From Acrocarpospora corrugata (lineage in GTDB: Bacteria; Actinomycetota; Actinomycetes; Streptosporangiales; Streptosporangiaceae): a DNA stretch of 64,000 bases. The position numbers were made by a program, and so were the translations under genes. Where the stretch lies: the NCBI RefSeq assembly GCF_009687845.1, contig NZ_BLAD01000046.1:62001-126000 (forward strand), read 5' to 3'. This document shows positions 8,033 to 16,276 of this stretch, piece by piece. The notes below the pieces were generated by a model. That model was not told the DNA's origin and made no database searches. It saw only the letters and a list, made by a program, of their open reading frames with translations. Position 1 is the first letter of the stretch, and every line of letters starts with the position of its first letter.

Positions 8033-9274
8033 TCAGCGGTTCCCGGCCAGGTGCCGGGTGAGGTGGTCGATCACCTCACCCGCGTCGTCCTCGATGCCGT
8101 GGATGAACGTGGATTTGCGGCGTCGCAGCACCGGCAGCCCGAGGGCGTACAGGCCGGGGCTGTCGACCACGCCGCCCTCGTGGCGTAGCCGGCCCTTCTC
8201 GTCGACCACGGGCACGTCGAGCCATCCGTAGTCGGGCCGGTAGCCCGTCGCCCACACGATCGTGCGGATCTCGCCGCTCGCCAGGTCGAGCTGCCATCGT
8301 GCCGACTCGGGCACGTGTGTCGGCGCGAAGCGCTCGGGAGGATCTACCTCGGCGTCGCGGCCGTGCTCCTTGGCCCAGTCGTCGAAGGTGTCCAGGAGGC
8401 GCCGCATCTTGAGGTCGGCGAGCGAGAACACGTTGCGGAGCCCGCCGGAGAACAGCGCCTTGCCGTCACGGACGGCCGCCCAGCGGCCCACCAGTTCGAC
8501 GCCCATCGCGGTGAGCGCGTTGAGGTCGAGTGTCCCGCGCTCGGGGGTGCCGACCAGCTGTGGCGAGGGCAGCCGCCGGGCACGGGTCAGGTCGTCGACC
8601 TCGTCGTGGCGCTGATCCCATATGCCCGACGCGTCCATCCACCACAGCACGTCGCGGCCGCGGTACAGGCGCGGCAGCCGCACGTGCTCCCCGACCGAGA
8701 GGATCACCGGCCGCCCCGACCGCCTCAGCTCGGCCGCCAGCTGCACGCCGGTCGCCGACGCTCCCACGACGAGTACGCCGCCGTCGGGAAGCTCGCTGGG
8801 GCTCCGGTAGCCGAACGGCGTCAGCTGCGTGACGGAGGCCGGCACCGCGTCCGCGAACCGCGGCACCGTCGGCTGGTTGCAGGCGCCGCTGGCGATGACC
8901 ACCGCCCGGCAGTGAATCTCGCCGCCGCTCGTCGTGACGCGGTATCCGTCGTCGGCGCGCCGGACCGAGGTGACGTTCGTGCCGGTCCGGACGGGGGCGC
9001 GCGCGACGGCGGCGAAGCGCTCGATGAACTCGACCACTTCGCCCATCGTCATGTAGCCGTCGGGGTCAGGGCCTTCGTAGTGATGGCCCGGCAGGCGGCT
9101 CTGCCAGTTGGGCGTGAGCAGCCGCAGGGAGTCCCAGCGTTCGCGCCGCCAGGAGTTCGCCACCTCGCCGCGCTCCAGCACGACATGGTCGATCGACCGG
9201 TCGCGGAGGAAGTGGCTCGCGGCAAGGCCCGCGTGCCCCGCGCCGACGACGACCGCGGTGGTGCGTTCGATGAT
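8033..9274 (-). CDS. FAD-dependent monooxygenase (FMO-like), start codon apparently ATC
   Basis: The body is a flavin monooxygenase-like oxidoreductase: LERGEVANSW, RWDSLRLLTPN, a second Rossmann motif VVGASATGVQLA and the FMO-type ATGYRPDYGW. The first canonical start (GTG 9179-9181) would remove the FAD-binding GxGxxG. The same frame continues upstream as IERTTAVVVGAGHAGLAA to codons ATC ATC at 9274-9269, preceded by AGGAGG at 9284-9279, and stops only at the TGA of the OsmC gene (9286-9284). Relatives usually begin M-I-E-R, so the expected ATG appears as ATC. The gene, 413 codons from ATC, is either translated from a non-canonical start, produced by readthrough, or disabled. It is co-directional with the OsmC gene, with 9 bases between its ATC and that stop. 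Confidence 0.75.
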   Translation of the reverse strand: MIERTTAVVVGAGHAGLAASHFLRDRSIDHVVLERGEVANSWRRERWDSLRLLTPNWQSRLPGHHYEGPDPDGYMTMGEVVEFIERFAAVARAPVRTGTNVTSVRRADDGYRVTTSGGEIHCRAVVIASGACNQPTVPRFADAVPASVTQLTPFGYRSPSELPDGGVLVVGASATGVQLAAELRRSGRPVILSVGEHVRLPRLYRGRDVLWWMDASGIWDQRHDEVDDLTRARRLPSPQLVGTPERGTLDLNALTAMGVELVGRWAAVRDGKALFSGGLRNVFSLADLKMRRLLDTFDDWAKEHGRDAEVDPPERFAPTHVPESARWQLDLASGEIRTIVWATGYRPDYGWLDVPVVDEKGRLRHEGGVVDSPGLYALGLPVLRRRKSTFIHGIEDDAGEVIDHLTRHLAGNR

Positions 9275-9283
9275 CCGGCCTCC

Positions 9284-9832
9284 TCAGGCGACTTCGACGG
9301 TGACGTTCGTCGGGTTGGTGAGGGCGTCGAACACCGCGGAGCGCTTCTGGGACTGGGCCACCAGCGCTTCGATGTCCTCCTGGGAGGCGTCCGCGTCGAT
9401 GGTGAACGTCACCTTGATGTCGTTGAAGCCGTTGCGCACGTCGCTGTCTGCGCCGAGGATGCCACGGATGTCGTGGTTGCCTTCGACCGTCGACTCGACC
9501 GACCTTAACTGGATGCCGCGATTCTGGGCGACGGACGCCACGCCCGCCGTCAGGCAGCTGGCCAGGCCGACGAGGAGGTATTCGATCGGCGTGATGCCGT
9601 TGTCCTCGGCCGCGAAGACCTCGGGGTGGTCGGCGGTGAAGACCGTTTCGCTCTTGTGGCTCTGCTCCTGGCCGAGGCCGAAGAAGTTCTGGATCTTCGT
9701 GGTGCTGTGCACGCCGTTCTCCCACTTGGAGGAGGCCCGCCAGGTGAACTGGGCGGCCTCTGGCGCGCCCTTCAGCACCTCGCGCGCGTCGAGCAGCGCC
9801 TGTACGTTGACTCCGTTGTCGATCGTGGTCAT
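9284..9832 (-). CDS. OsmC/Ohr family peroxide-reductase-like protein
   Basis: A 182-residue protein from ATG 9832, preceded by a GAGAGGGG ribosome binding site. The OsmC fold is supported by ITPIEYLLVGLASCLTAG, where the Cys lies in the conserved L-x-x-C-L context of OsmC enzymes, and by a C-terminal beta-rich stretch ending in TVEVA. Family members reduce organic hydroperoxides or act in sulfur-linked redox metabolism. The size and the EDNGITPIEYL form fit the YhfA/OsmC-like subgroup rather than Ohr. It is divergent from metX and directly upstream of the monooxygenase, which lies in the same reading frame beyond the TGA. Joint regulation with methionine genes is inference. Confidence 0.8.
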   Translation of the reverse strand: MTTIDNGVNVQALLDAREVLKGAPEAAQFTWRASSKWENGVHSTTKIQNFFGLGQEQSHKSETVFTADHPEVFAAEDNGITPIEYLLVGLASCLTAGVASVAQNRGIQLRSVESTVEGNHDIRGILGADSDVRNGFNDIKVTFTIDADASQEDIEALVAQSQKRSAVFDALTNPTNVTVEVA

Positions 9833-9873
9833 GTGATACCCCTCTCGTTTTCCCCTATTTCCCATCGGAATGC

Positions 9874-9910
9874 TTGACAATACCTTGGCCACGAGGATTA
9901 TGGCTAGGTA
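9874..9910 (+). promoter_or_regulatory. Candidate metX promoter, probably leaderless
   Basis: A consensus -35 TTGACA at 9874-9879 is followed after 17 bases by ATTATG (9897-9902). Transcription would then start at about 9909-9910, which is the A of the first metX ATG, and no Shine-Dalgarno sequence is seen. Leaderless mRNAs are common in actinobacteria; use here is inferred. Confidence 0.5.
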
Positions 9911-11121
9911 TGATTCCGCCCATGGTGTCGGCTTCGACGTCCCCCGCCGGCTCGGTCGGCTATGTCGAAACGCAATATCTGGACTTGCCGAAACCGGTCC
10001 AGCTGGACTGCGGACAGGAACTGCACCCGATCCGCGTCGCGTACGAGACATACGGCACCCTCTCCCCTGAGCGGGACAACGTCATTCTGGTATGCCACGC
10101 GCTCAGCGGCGATGCCCACGCGGCCGGTTTCTCGAAGACGCCGCCCCAGGCGAGCACCCGCGACGGATTCGGGGCCGCGGACCGCGACGGCTCGGCCGGT
10201 AGCGGTCTCGGCTGGTGGGACGGGATGATCGGCCCCGGCAAGGCGTTCGACACCGACCGTTTCTTCGTCGTCGCCACGAACCTGCTCGGCGGCTGCAGCG
10301 GGACGACGGGACCTTCGTCGATCGACCCGGCGACCGGTAAGCCGTACGGATCCGGCTTTCCCGTCATCACGGTCGCGGACATGGTGCGCACCGAGCGGGC
10401 GTTCCTGGACGTCCTGGGCATCGAGCGGCTCGCGGCGGTGGCCGGGGGCTCGCTCGGCGGGATGCAGGCGTTGCAGTGGGCGATCCTGTTCCCCGATCAG
10501 GTCGACGCCATCGTGGTGATCGCCAGCACGCACGCGCTGCACCCGCAGGGCGTCGCCTGGAACGCGATCGCGCGAAACGCCATCATGGGCGACCCCGCCT
10601 GGCAGGGCGGCCACTACTACGGCACCGGCCGTGCCCCCGACGCCGGCATGGGCGTGGCGCGGATGGTCGGGCACGTCACGTACCTGTCCGCGCCGGCGCT
10701 GGACGGCAAGTTCGGCCGGCGGCTCCAGTTCGCCGACGATATCCGCTACACGATCGCCGAACCGGAGTTCGAGGTCGAGAGCTACCTGCGCCACCAGGCC
10801 GACTCGTTCGTCAAACGCTTCGACGCCAACACCTATCTGTTCACCTCACGCGCGCTGACCTATTTCGATCTCGCGCGGCAGCACGGCGGCGGATCACTCG
10901 CGCGGGCGCTCGAACCGGTCTCGGCGCGGACGCTGCTGATCGCGTTCAGCTCCGACTGGCTGTATCCGCCGTCGGCGTCGGAGGAGATCGAGGAGGCGCT
11001 CCGCGCGCTCGGCAAGCCGGTCGAGTTCCAGGTGATCGAGGCGCCGTACGGACATGACTGTTTCCTGCTGGAGGAAGCGCGCCAGACGCCCCTTATCCGC
11101 CACTTCCTGGCCGAAAGGTAG
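9910..11121 (+). CDS. metX: Homoserine O-acetyltransferase MetX
   Basis: A 403-residue alpha/beta-hydrolase-fold acyltransferase that makes O-acetylhomoserine from homoserine and acetyl-CoA in methionine synthesis. The nucleophile elbow AGGSLGGMQAL carries the catalytic Ser; SDWLYPPS supplies the Asp and APYGHDCFLLEE the His. CHALSGDAHAAG and the LLGGCSGTTGPSS oxyanion region are typical of MetX. ATG 9910 fits a leaderless promoter; ATG 9922 is the alternative. metY follows 9 bases downstream, giving a two-step direct sulfhydrylation route to homocysteine. Confidence 0.93.
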   Translation: MIPPMVSASTSPAGSVGYVETQYLDLPKPVQLDCGQELHPIRVAYETYGTLSPERDNVILVCHALSGDAHAAGFSKTPPQASTRDGFGAADRDGSAGSGLGWWDGMIGPGKAFDTDRFFVVATNLLGGCSGTTGPSSIDPATGKPYGSGFPVITVADMVRTERAFLDVLGIERLAAVAGGSLGGMQALQWAILFPDQVDAIVVIASTHALHPQGVAWNAIARNAIMGDPAWQGGHYYGTGRAPDAGMGVARMVGHVTYLSAPALDGKFGRRLQFADDIRYTIAEPEFEVESYLRHQADSFVKRFDANTYLFTSRALTYFDLARQHGGGSLARALEPVSARTLLIAFSSDWLYPPSASEEIEEALRALGKPVEFQVIEAPYGHDCFLLEEARQTPLIRHFLAER

Positions 11122-11130
11122 GGTCGACGG

Positions 11131-12453
11131 GTGACCGACCAGTTCCCCCGCGCCGAGGAAGCCCGCGCATTCGGATTCGAGACACGGCAGCTGCACGCCG
11201 GGCAGCGGCCCGACCCGAACACGGGCGCACGCGCGGTGCCGATCTTCCAGACGACCAGTTACGTGTTCGAGGACCCCGAATCCGCGGCGGCGTACTTCAA
11301 TCTGCAGGAGTACGGGAACACCTACTCGCGCATCATGAACCCGACCGTCGCGGTGTTCGAGGAGCGGGTGGCGAACCTGGAGGGCGGCTGCGGCGCGGTG
11401 GCGTTCGCCAGCGGGATCGCCGCGCAGGCGGCGGCCCTGTTCACGCTGCTGCAGCCGGGCGACCACCTCGTCTCGTCCTCGGCGCTGTACGGCGGGACGG
11501 TGAACCAGCTCAAGCACCTGCTGGGCAAGATGAGCGTCGAGCTGACCTGGGTCGACCCCGACGACCCCGACGCCTGGCGGCAGGCGGTCCGCGCGAACAC
11601 CAAGGCCTTCTTCGGCGAGACGATCGGCAACCCCGCCGGGAACGTGCTGGACATCGAGACCGTGGCGGCCATCGCGCACGAGCACGGGCTGCCGCTGATC
11701 GTGGACAACACCTTCGCGACGCCGTACCTGTGCCGCCCGATCGAATGGGGCGCCGACATCGTGATCCACTCGGCGACCAAGTTCATCGGCGGCCACGGCA
11801 CCAGCATCGGCGGCGTCGTCGTCGAGGCGGGCACGTTCAACTGGTCCAACGGGCGGTTCCCGGTGATCGCGGATCCGTCGCCCGCCTACCACGGCCTGCA
11901 GTTCCACGAGACGTTCGGCAGCTACGGCTACCTGATGAAGCTGCGTGCCGAGACCCTGCGCGACCTCGGCGCGGCGCTCGCGCCGCTCAACGCGTTCCTG
12001 TTCCTGCAGGGACTGGAGACGCTGTCGCTGCGGATGGATCGCCACGTGGCGAACGCGCGGGCGGTCGCGGAGTTCCTGGAGTCGCACGAACTGGCGGCGA
12101 ACGTCACCTACTCCGGCCTGCCGTCGAGCAGGTACCGGCCGCTGGTGGAGAAGTACCTGCCGCGTGGCGCCGGCGCGGTGTTCTCGTTCGACTGCGCCGG
12201 GGGCCGGGACGGCGGGCAGGACCTGATCCGCGGCGTGACGCTCTGGTCCCACCTGGCGAACGTCGGCGACGCGAAGAGCCTGATCATCCACCCCGCCAGC
12301 ACGACGCACCGCCAGCTGGGCGACGGCGAGCTCCGGGCCGCCGGCATCGCGCCGGGCACGGTACGGCTGTCGGTCGGCATCGAGAACGTCGAGGATCTGA
12401 TCTGGGACCTGGAACAGGGTTTCGCGGCAGCGGCGAAGGCGGCGGGAGCATGA
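11131..12453 (+). CDS. metY: O-acetylhomoserine sulfhydrylase MetY
   Basis: A 440-residue Cys/Met-metabolism PLP enzyme that converts O-acetylhomoserine and sulfide to homocysteine. The PLP Lys lies in HSATKFIGGHGTSIGG; FQTTSYVFEDPESAA, NPAGNVLDIE and the C-terminal VRLSVGIENVEDLIWDL are diagnostic for the O-acetylhomoserine aminocarboxypropyltransferase branch. GTG 11131 is preceded by AGGGTCGACGG. The TGA at 12451-12453 overlaps the ATG of the next gene (ATGA), so the two are translationally coupled. Confidence 0.93.
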   Translation: MTDQFPRAEEARAFGFETRQLHAGQRPDPNTGARAVPIFQTTSYVFEDPESAAAYFNLQEYGNTYSRIMNPTVAVFEERVANLEGGCGAVAFASGIAAQAAALFTLLQPGDHLVSSSALYGGTVNQLKHLLGKMSVELTWVDPDDPDAWRQAVRANTKAFFGETIGNPAGNVLDIETVAAIAHEHGLPLIVDNTFATPYLCRPIEWGADIVIHSATKFIGGHGTSIGGVVVEAGTFNWSNGRFPVIADPSPAYHGLQFHETFGSYGYLMKLRAETLRDLGAALAPLNAFLFLQGLETLSLRMDRHVANARAVAEFLESHELAANVTYSGLPSSRYRPLVEKYLPRGAGAVFSFDCAGGRDGGQDLIRGVTLWSHLANVGDAKSLIIHPASTTHRQLGDGELRAAGIAPGTVRLSVGIENVEDLIWDLEQGFAAAAKAAGA

Positions 12454-12932
12454 CCGATCTCGAGCGGTACCAGGACCCGATGACGATCCAGCGGGTGCTC
12501 CACGCCACGAAGACCATCGCGATCGTGGGCCTGTCCAACAACGAGCTGCGCGCCAGCTACTTCGTCGGCTACTACCTCAAGCGGCACGGCTACCGCGTGA
12601 TCCCGGTGAATCCCCGCGAGCGGGAGATCCTCGGCGAGACGTGCTACCCGAGCCTGCAGGACGTGCCCGTGCCGGTGGACGTGGTGAACGTCTTCCGCGC
12701 GCCGGACGCGCTGCCGGGGATCGCGCGGGAGGCGGTGGCGATCAACGCCGGCGCCCTCTGGTGCCAGTTCGGCGTGATCAACGAGGAGGGCGCGCGGATC
12801 GCGGCGGACGGCGGCGTGACGGTGGTCATGGACCGCTGCCTCAAGATCGAGCACGCCCGCTACGTGGGCCGGATGCACTGGCTGGGCTTCAACACCCAGC
12901 GCATCACGTCCGTCCGCGCCGGGCTCCAGTGA
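12450..12932 (+). CDS. CoA-binding domain protein (YccU-like)
   Basis: A 160-residue single-domain Rossmann protein of the CoA_binding family: IAIVGLSNNELRASYFVGYYL forms the nucleotide loop, followed by RVIPVNPREREILGE and VDVVNVFR. GALWCQFGVINEEGARIA matches the family region with a conserved Cys. Stand-alone members often sit beside methionine or cysteine biosynthesis genes; the function is not established. The ATG overlaps the metY stop. The 3' end overlaps the convergent small gene by 29 bases. Confidence 0.85.
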   Translation: MTDLERYQDPMTIQRVLHATKTIAIVGLSNNELRASYFVGYYLKRHGYRVIPVNPREREILGETCYPSLQDVPVPVDVVNVFRAPDALPGIAREAVAINAGALWCQFGVINEEGARIAADGGVTVVMDRCLKIEHARYVGRMHWLGFNTQRITSVRAGLQ

Positions 12933-13191
12933 CGTGCGCGCGGTAGACGTGGGCGAGCGCGGGGTCGGCGGTGGCGATGATCGTGACGATTCTGGTCAGG
13001 ACGCGGGGGCTGGCCCCGGGGTCGCCGATCGTGAGGGCGAGTAGGCCGCTGCCCTGGAGACGGCCGATGCCGTAGTCGGCGGCCGGGCAGGGGTCCGCAG
13101 CCAGATCGCCGGCCAGCGCGCGGGCCGCGGCGAGGGCGTCCGGGCCGGCCGGACGTTGTTCGTGCAGGTGAGCGGCTGGACTGGTGGGCAT
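12904..13191 (-). CDS. Small hypothetical protein (95 aa)
   Basis: ATG 13191 is preceded by AGGAGGTGGACC, an excellent ribosome binding site, which is the main reason to believe the gene. The product begins MPTSPAAHLHEQ, is Ala-rich and has a core LLALTIGDPGASPRVLTRIV that could be a small alpha/beta unit. I do not recognise a family. It converges on the CoA-binding gene with a 29-base overlap. The inverted repeat ATGTAT...ATACAT (about 13222-13245) lies between it and the next, divergent gene. Confidence 0.5.
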   Translation of the reverse strand: MPTSPAAHLHEQRPAGPDALAAARALAGDLAADPCPAADYGIGRLQGSGLLALTIGDPGASPRVLTRIVTIIATADPALAHVYRAHVTGARRGRT

Positions 13192-13323
13192 GGTCCACCT
13201 CCTGGGCGAGTCGGCCTATTTCATGTATATCAGGTCGCCAATACATCGAAGGTCAGGATTGATGATAAAACCTTCTTTTCCTACAGTATAAGTAGGCAAT
13301 GTGCTTATGGAGAGGTGATCTCC

Positions 13324-13689
13324 TTGTTCCCCTACCGCCGTATCGCCGCCCTGACCGCCCTGTTAGCTCTGGCCGCCGCGTGCGGCTCCCCCGCCGCCCC
13401 CGCCCAGCAGGCCGGTACGGGCGCACTCGTCAGCGGCGGAACGCTGGTCTTCGGCGTCAACACCGAGCCGCTCAACCTGGACCCGTACGCCAGCCCCCAG
13501 GACGTGACCGCCCTGTTCACCCGCCCGGCCCTCGACTCCCTGGTCGCCCTCGACGACAAGGGCGGCATGCACCCGTGGCTCGCCACCTCCTGGGAGATCT
13601 CGCCGGACGGGAAGACCTACACCTTCAAGCTCCGCGAGGGCGCACTTACGGCATTCGCCTCCGGGCGAGGCGGTGATCGAGGCACATGA
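13324..13689 (+). pseudogene. Truncated peptide/nickel-type solute-binding lipoprotein
   Basis: From TTG 13324 (GGAGAGGTG upstream) the frame encodes a lipoprotein signal ending in the lipobox LAAAC, then GGTLVFGVNTEPLNLDPYAS, PALDSLVALDDKG and SWEISPDGKTYTFKLREG, the classical N-terminus of family-5 binding proteins (SBP_bac_5). Homology stops at about 13640 after roughly 105 of the usual 500+ residues. The frame then runs through unrelated sequence to TGA 13687-13689. A promoter-like TTGATG (13259) with TACAGT after 17 bases remains upstream, so the stub may still be transcribed. It is the first piece of a collapsed transporter/monooxygenase operon. Confidence 0.75.
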
Positions 13690-13720
13690 CCTGGTCAAGG
13701 CCTTCCGGGGCCGGACCGCC
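13673..13720 (+). pseudogene. Fragment of an ABC transporter ATPase N-terminus
   Basis: From GTG 13673 the frame reads VIEAHDLVKAFRGR, the start of a peptide/nickel-type ABC ATPase (such as DppD/F, where a similar VxxLxKxF stretch precedes Walker A). After about 14 codons it changes into another gene fragment. The short length limits confidence, but an ATPase remnant directly after a matching solute-binding stub is the expected order of such operons. Confidence 0.5.
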
Positions 13721-13721
13721 G

Positions 13722-13811
13722 TCGCTGCTCCAGGAGAAGGGCGTCTTCCGCGCCGACTACACCGGCCCCACCCTCCGCGACCACCTGGGCCTCACCAAGG
13801 AGCCGTCATGA
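13722..13811 (+). pseudogene. C-terminal fragment of an NtaA/SnaA-type flavin monooxygenase
   Basis: Twenty-nine codons read SLLQEKGVFRADYTGPTLRD and end HLGLTKEPS before TGA 13809-13811. This is the conserved end of NtaA/SnaA/DszA luciferase-like monooxygenases, which usually finish with a Tyr-x-Gly-x-Thr-Leu-Arg-Asp/Glu-His/Asn-Leu-Gly-Leu pattern. The rest of the gene is missing. Its TGA overlaps the ATG of the next monooxygenase remnant (ATGA), so the operon was translationally coupled before decay. Confidence 0.65.
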
Positions 13812-15509
13812 CAGCGAACCCGGCACCCCTGCATCTGGCGGTGGCCCCTGGACGGGGCCGGCTGGCACCCGGCCGCCTGGCGGGCCGAAGACGCCCGCCC
13901 CCACCACCTGTTCACGGCCGCGTACTGGGCCGGACTGGTCCTGGAAGCCGAGCGCGGCCTGCTCGACTGGGTCACCTTCGAGGACTCGCTCGGCCTGCGG
14001 TCCTCCAGGTTCGACGGCCCCGACGACCGTCTTGACCAGGTGCGCGGCCGGCTGGACGCGGTCCTGCTGGCCGCCGCCGTGGCGCCGCTGACCTCCAGGA
14101 TCGGGCTGATCCCCACCATCAGTGTCACCCACACCGAGCCGTTCCACGCGGCGATCGGCATCGCCTCGCTCGACCACGCCAGCCGCGGCCGGGCCGGCTG
14201 GCGGCCCCGCGTCTCGGGACGTCCCGACGAGGCCGGGCACTTCGGGCGGCGGTCCTTCCCGCCGCTGGATCTGGCCGACCCGGGGATCCTGGCCCAGATC
14301 GGGAACCTGTTCCGGGAGGCGGGTGACGCGGTGGAGGCGGTCCGGCGGCTGTGGGACAGCTGGGAGGACGACGCCGAGATCCGCGATGCCGCGACCGGGC
14401 GGTTCGTCGACAGGGACCGGCTGCACTACATCGACTTCGAGGGCGAGTTCTTCAAGGTCAAGGGGCCGTCCATCACGCCGAGGTCGCCGCAGGGGCAGCC
14501 GCTGGTGACCTCGCTCGGGCATGACGTGGTGCCGTACGAGTTCGCGGCGGGTTCCGCCGACGTGTTGTACATCACGCCGCACGGCGAGGACGACGCGCGG
14601 CGCATCCGGGTCGGCTCCGGGGCCGTGCAGCTGGGCCACCAGACCGCGCTGGGCGTCGTCGAGCAGTTCGGCATCCTGGAGGCCCTGCACCCCGGCCGGA
14701 TCGATCTCGGGCTCGGGCGGTCCGGGCAGCGGGTCAAAGAGCCGCGGTCCGAACCTCCGGCGCCGCCGCCGGCCGAGTCGCGGATCGTGAACGGGCTGCT
14801 CATTCCGCCGCCGTTCTCGTTCGCCTCGATCGCGAAGTCGCCGATCATCCGGCTGTGGGCGACGATGCTCCAGCAGCCGGGCGCCGAGTCGCCGGACTTC
14901 GCCGAACAGGTGGACGACATCCGGGCGCTGATCGCCGGGACGTACCGGTCGGAGGAGGGGTTCGAGGCGCACGCGCAGCCCGGGGAGGGGGCCGAGCTGG
15001 AGCTGTGGGTGCAGCGGCGGGCAGAGCGCGCAGGTGGCCGCGGAGCGGGGGCTGCCGTTCGCGGCCACCTACCACGTCAGCCCGGCCAGTCTGCTGGAGG
15101 CGGTGGAAGCCTACCGGGAGGCGTTCAAGCCGTCCGAGATCCTGGCCGCGCCGCATGTGATGGTCTCCGCCGACGTGGTGGTTGCCGAGACCGACGCCGA
15201 GGCGCGGCGGGTGGCGGAGCCGTACGGGCTGTGGGTGCGGAGCATTCGCACCCGCGCCGGGGCGATGGCCTTCCGTCGCCGGCGGAGGCGGCGGCCTTCG
15301 AGTAGACCGAGGAGGACCGCACCCTGGTCGCCGACCGGCTGGACACCCAGTTCGTCGGCTCGCCGCAGGCTGTGGTGGAGCGGCTGCGGGTGCTGCGGGA
15401 GGCGACCGGGGCGGACGAGTCGCTGGTCACCACGATCACCCATGACCACGCCGACCGGGTGCGGTCGCAGGATCTGCCGGCGGCCGCCTGGGCGGAGGAG
15501 GCCGGGTGA
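13808..15509 (+). pseudogene. Chimeric, multiply frameshifted luciferase-like (LLM) monooxygenase
   Basis: ATG 13808 opens MTANPAPLHLAVA, then an extra C in the run at 13844-13847 shifts the frame; the correct frame resumes with LDGAGWHPAAWRAEDARPHH. Residues up to about 14610 (GEDDARRIR) are an NtaA/SnaA-type monooxygenase. From VGSGAVQLGHQTALGVVEQF onward the sequence is the middle of an MsnO8-type LLM protein, so two paralogous genes were joined. Further lesions follow: a frame change near 15012-15025 before GQSAQVAAERG, a missing base near 15272, and an in-frame TAG at 15303-15305 where relatives have Tyr. Recognisable coding sequence continues to TGA 15507-15509. Function is almost certainly lost. 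Confidence 0.8.
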
Positions 15510-15518
15510 CGGCTGGTC

Positions 15519-16205
15519 TCAGGCGACCAGGACCGGCACCCGGAGCGCCTGGAAGGTGGTGGTCAGGCGCAGCTGGAAGCCGAGGGACTCGTACAGCCGG
15601 ATGGCGTTGACGTTCTCGACCACCGTGTGCAGGAACGGCGTGTCGCCGCGCTCCCGGATGCCCGCCGCCACGGCCAGGACCAGACGGCTCGCCAGCCCGT
15701 GCCCCCGGAACGCCGGGTCGGTGCAGACCGCGCTGATCTCGGTCCACCCGGGGGGTCGCAGCCGCTCCCCCGCCATCGCCACCAGCGCGCCGTCCCGCCT
15801 GATCCCCAGGTAGGCGCCGAGCTCGATGGTGCGCGGCAGGAACGGCCCCGGCTGGGTCCGCTCGACCAGGTCGATCATCTCCGGCACGTCCGCCGGCCCC
15901 AGGGGGACGGCCTCCGCGTCCGGCGCGCCCTGGACGTCCACGCCGGTCATCTGCGCGCCGGCCAGGGTCATCACCACCTCCCAGCCCGGGGGCGGCGGCA
16001 CCGCCAGACCGGCCACCGCCACCGTCTCGCCCGGCCCCGCCAGCGCGGCCACGTCGTCCCAGTCGGACGGGGACGGCTCGCTCGGCAGGGCCAGGAACGG
16101 GGAGACGTCCAGCGGATACCGCAACGCGCCCCCGTGCCGCTCCGCCAGGTGCGCGTGGGCGCCCAGCAGGGAAGCCCACACAGGATTGTCCAGAACCTCG
16201 CTCAC
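15519..16205 (-). CDS. GNAT family N-acetyltransferase
   Basis: A 228-residue protein from GTG 16205 (AGAGG about 9 bases upstream); an ATG further upstream at 16235 lacks a good ribosome binding site. The C-terminal half carries the acetyl-CoA-binding motif FRGHGLASRLV followed by NVNAIRLYESLGFQLR, standard GNAT motifs A and B. The N-terminal half (DVSPFLALPSEPSP, GLAVPPPPGWEVV) is a second degenerate GNAT-like lobe seen in FR47-type enzymes. The substrate cannot be predicted. It looks intact despite lying among pseudogenes. Confidence 0.8.
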   Translation of the reverse strand: MSEVLDNPVWASLLGAHAHLAERHGGALRYPLDVSPFLALPSEPSPSDWDDVAALAGPGETVAVAGLAVPPPPGWEVVMTLAGAQMTGVDVQGAPDAEAVPLGPADVPEMIDLVERTQPGPFLPRTIELGAYLGIRRDGALVAMAGERLRPPGWTEISAVCTDPAFRGHGLASRLVLAVAAGIRERGDTPFLHTVVENVNAIRLYESLGFQLRLTTTFQALRVPVLVA

Positions 16206-16254
16206 CCGGATACCTCTATCACGACCTCGCCCCATTCCCGCAATTTACGGTAAT

Positions 16255-16273
16255 ACCTACTTGTTTAATAGGT
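16255..16273. promoter_or_regulatory. AT-rich inverted repeat upstream of the GNAT gene
   Basis: ACCTA (16255-16259) and TAGGT (16269-16273) form a perfect 5-bp inverted repeat with a 9-base spacer, inside one of the few AT-rich patches of the region and about 50 bases upstream of the GNAT start. It could be an operator for the GNAT gene or the weak end signal of the nitroreductase remnant; the sequence does not decide. Confidence 0.3.
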
Positions 16274-16276
16274 TTA

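Noticed and set aside
9284-9286. Selenocysteine at the OsmC TGA
   Set aside because: No selenocysteine insertion hairpin is apparent and the OsmC domain is complete at this stop; simple readthrough or a non-canonical start is simpler.
13156-13323. Earlier start of the binding-protein stub
   Set aside because: The lipoprotein signal and ribosome binding site fix the start at TTG 13324.
13808-15509. Frameshifts as sequencing errors only
   Set aside because: Several lesions, a nonsense codon and a chimeric join together with flanking fragments make true decay far more likely, though single-base calls were not checked.
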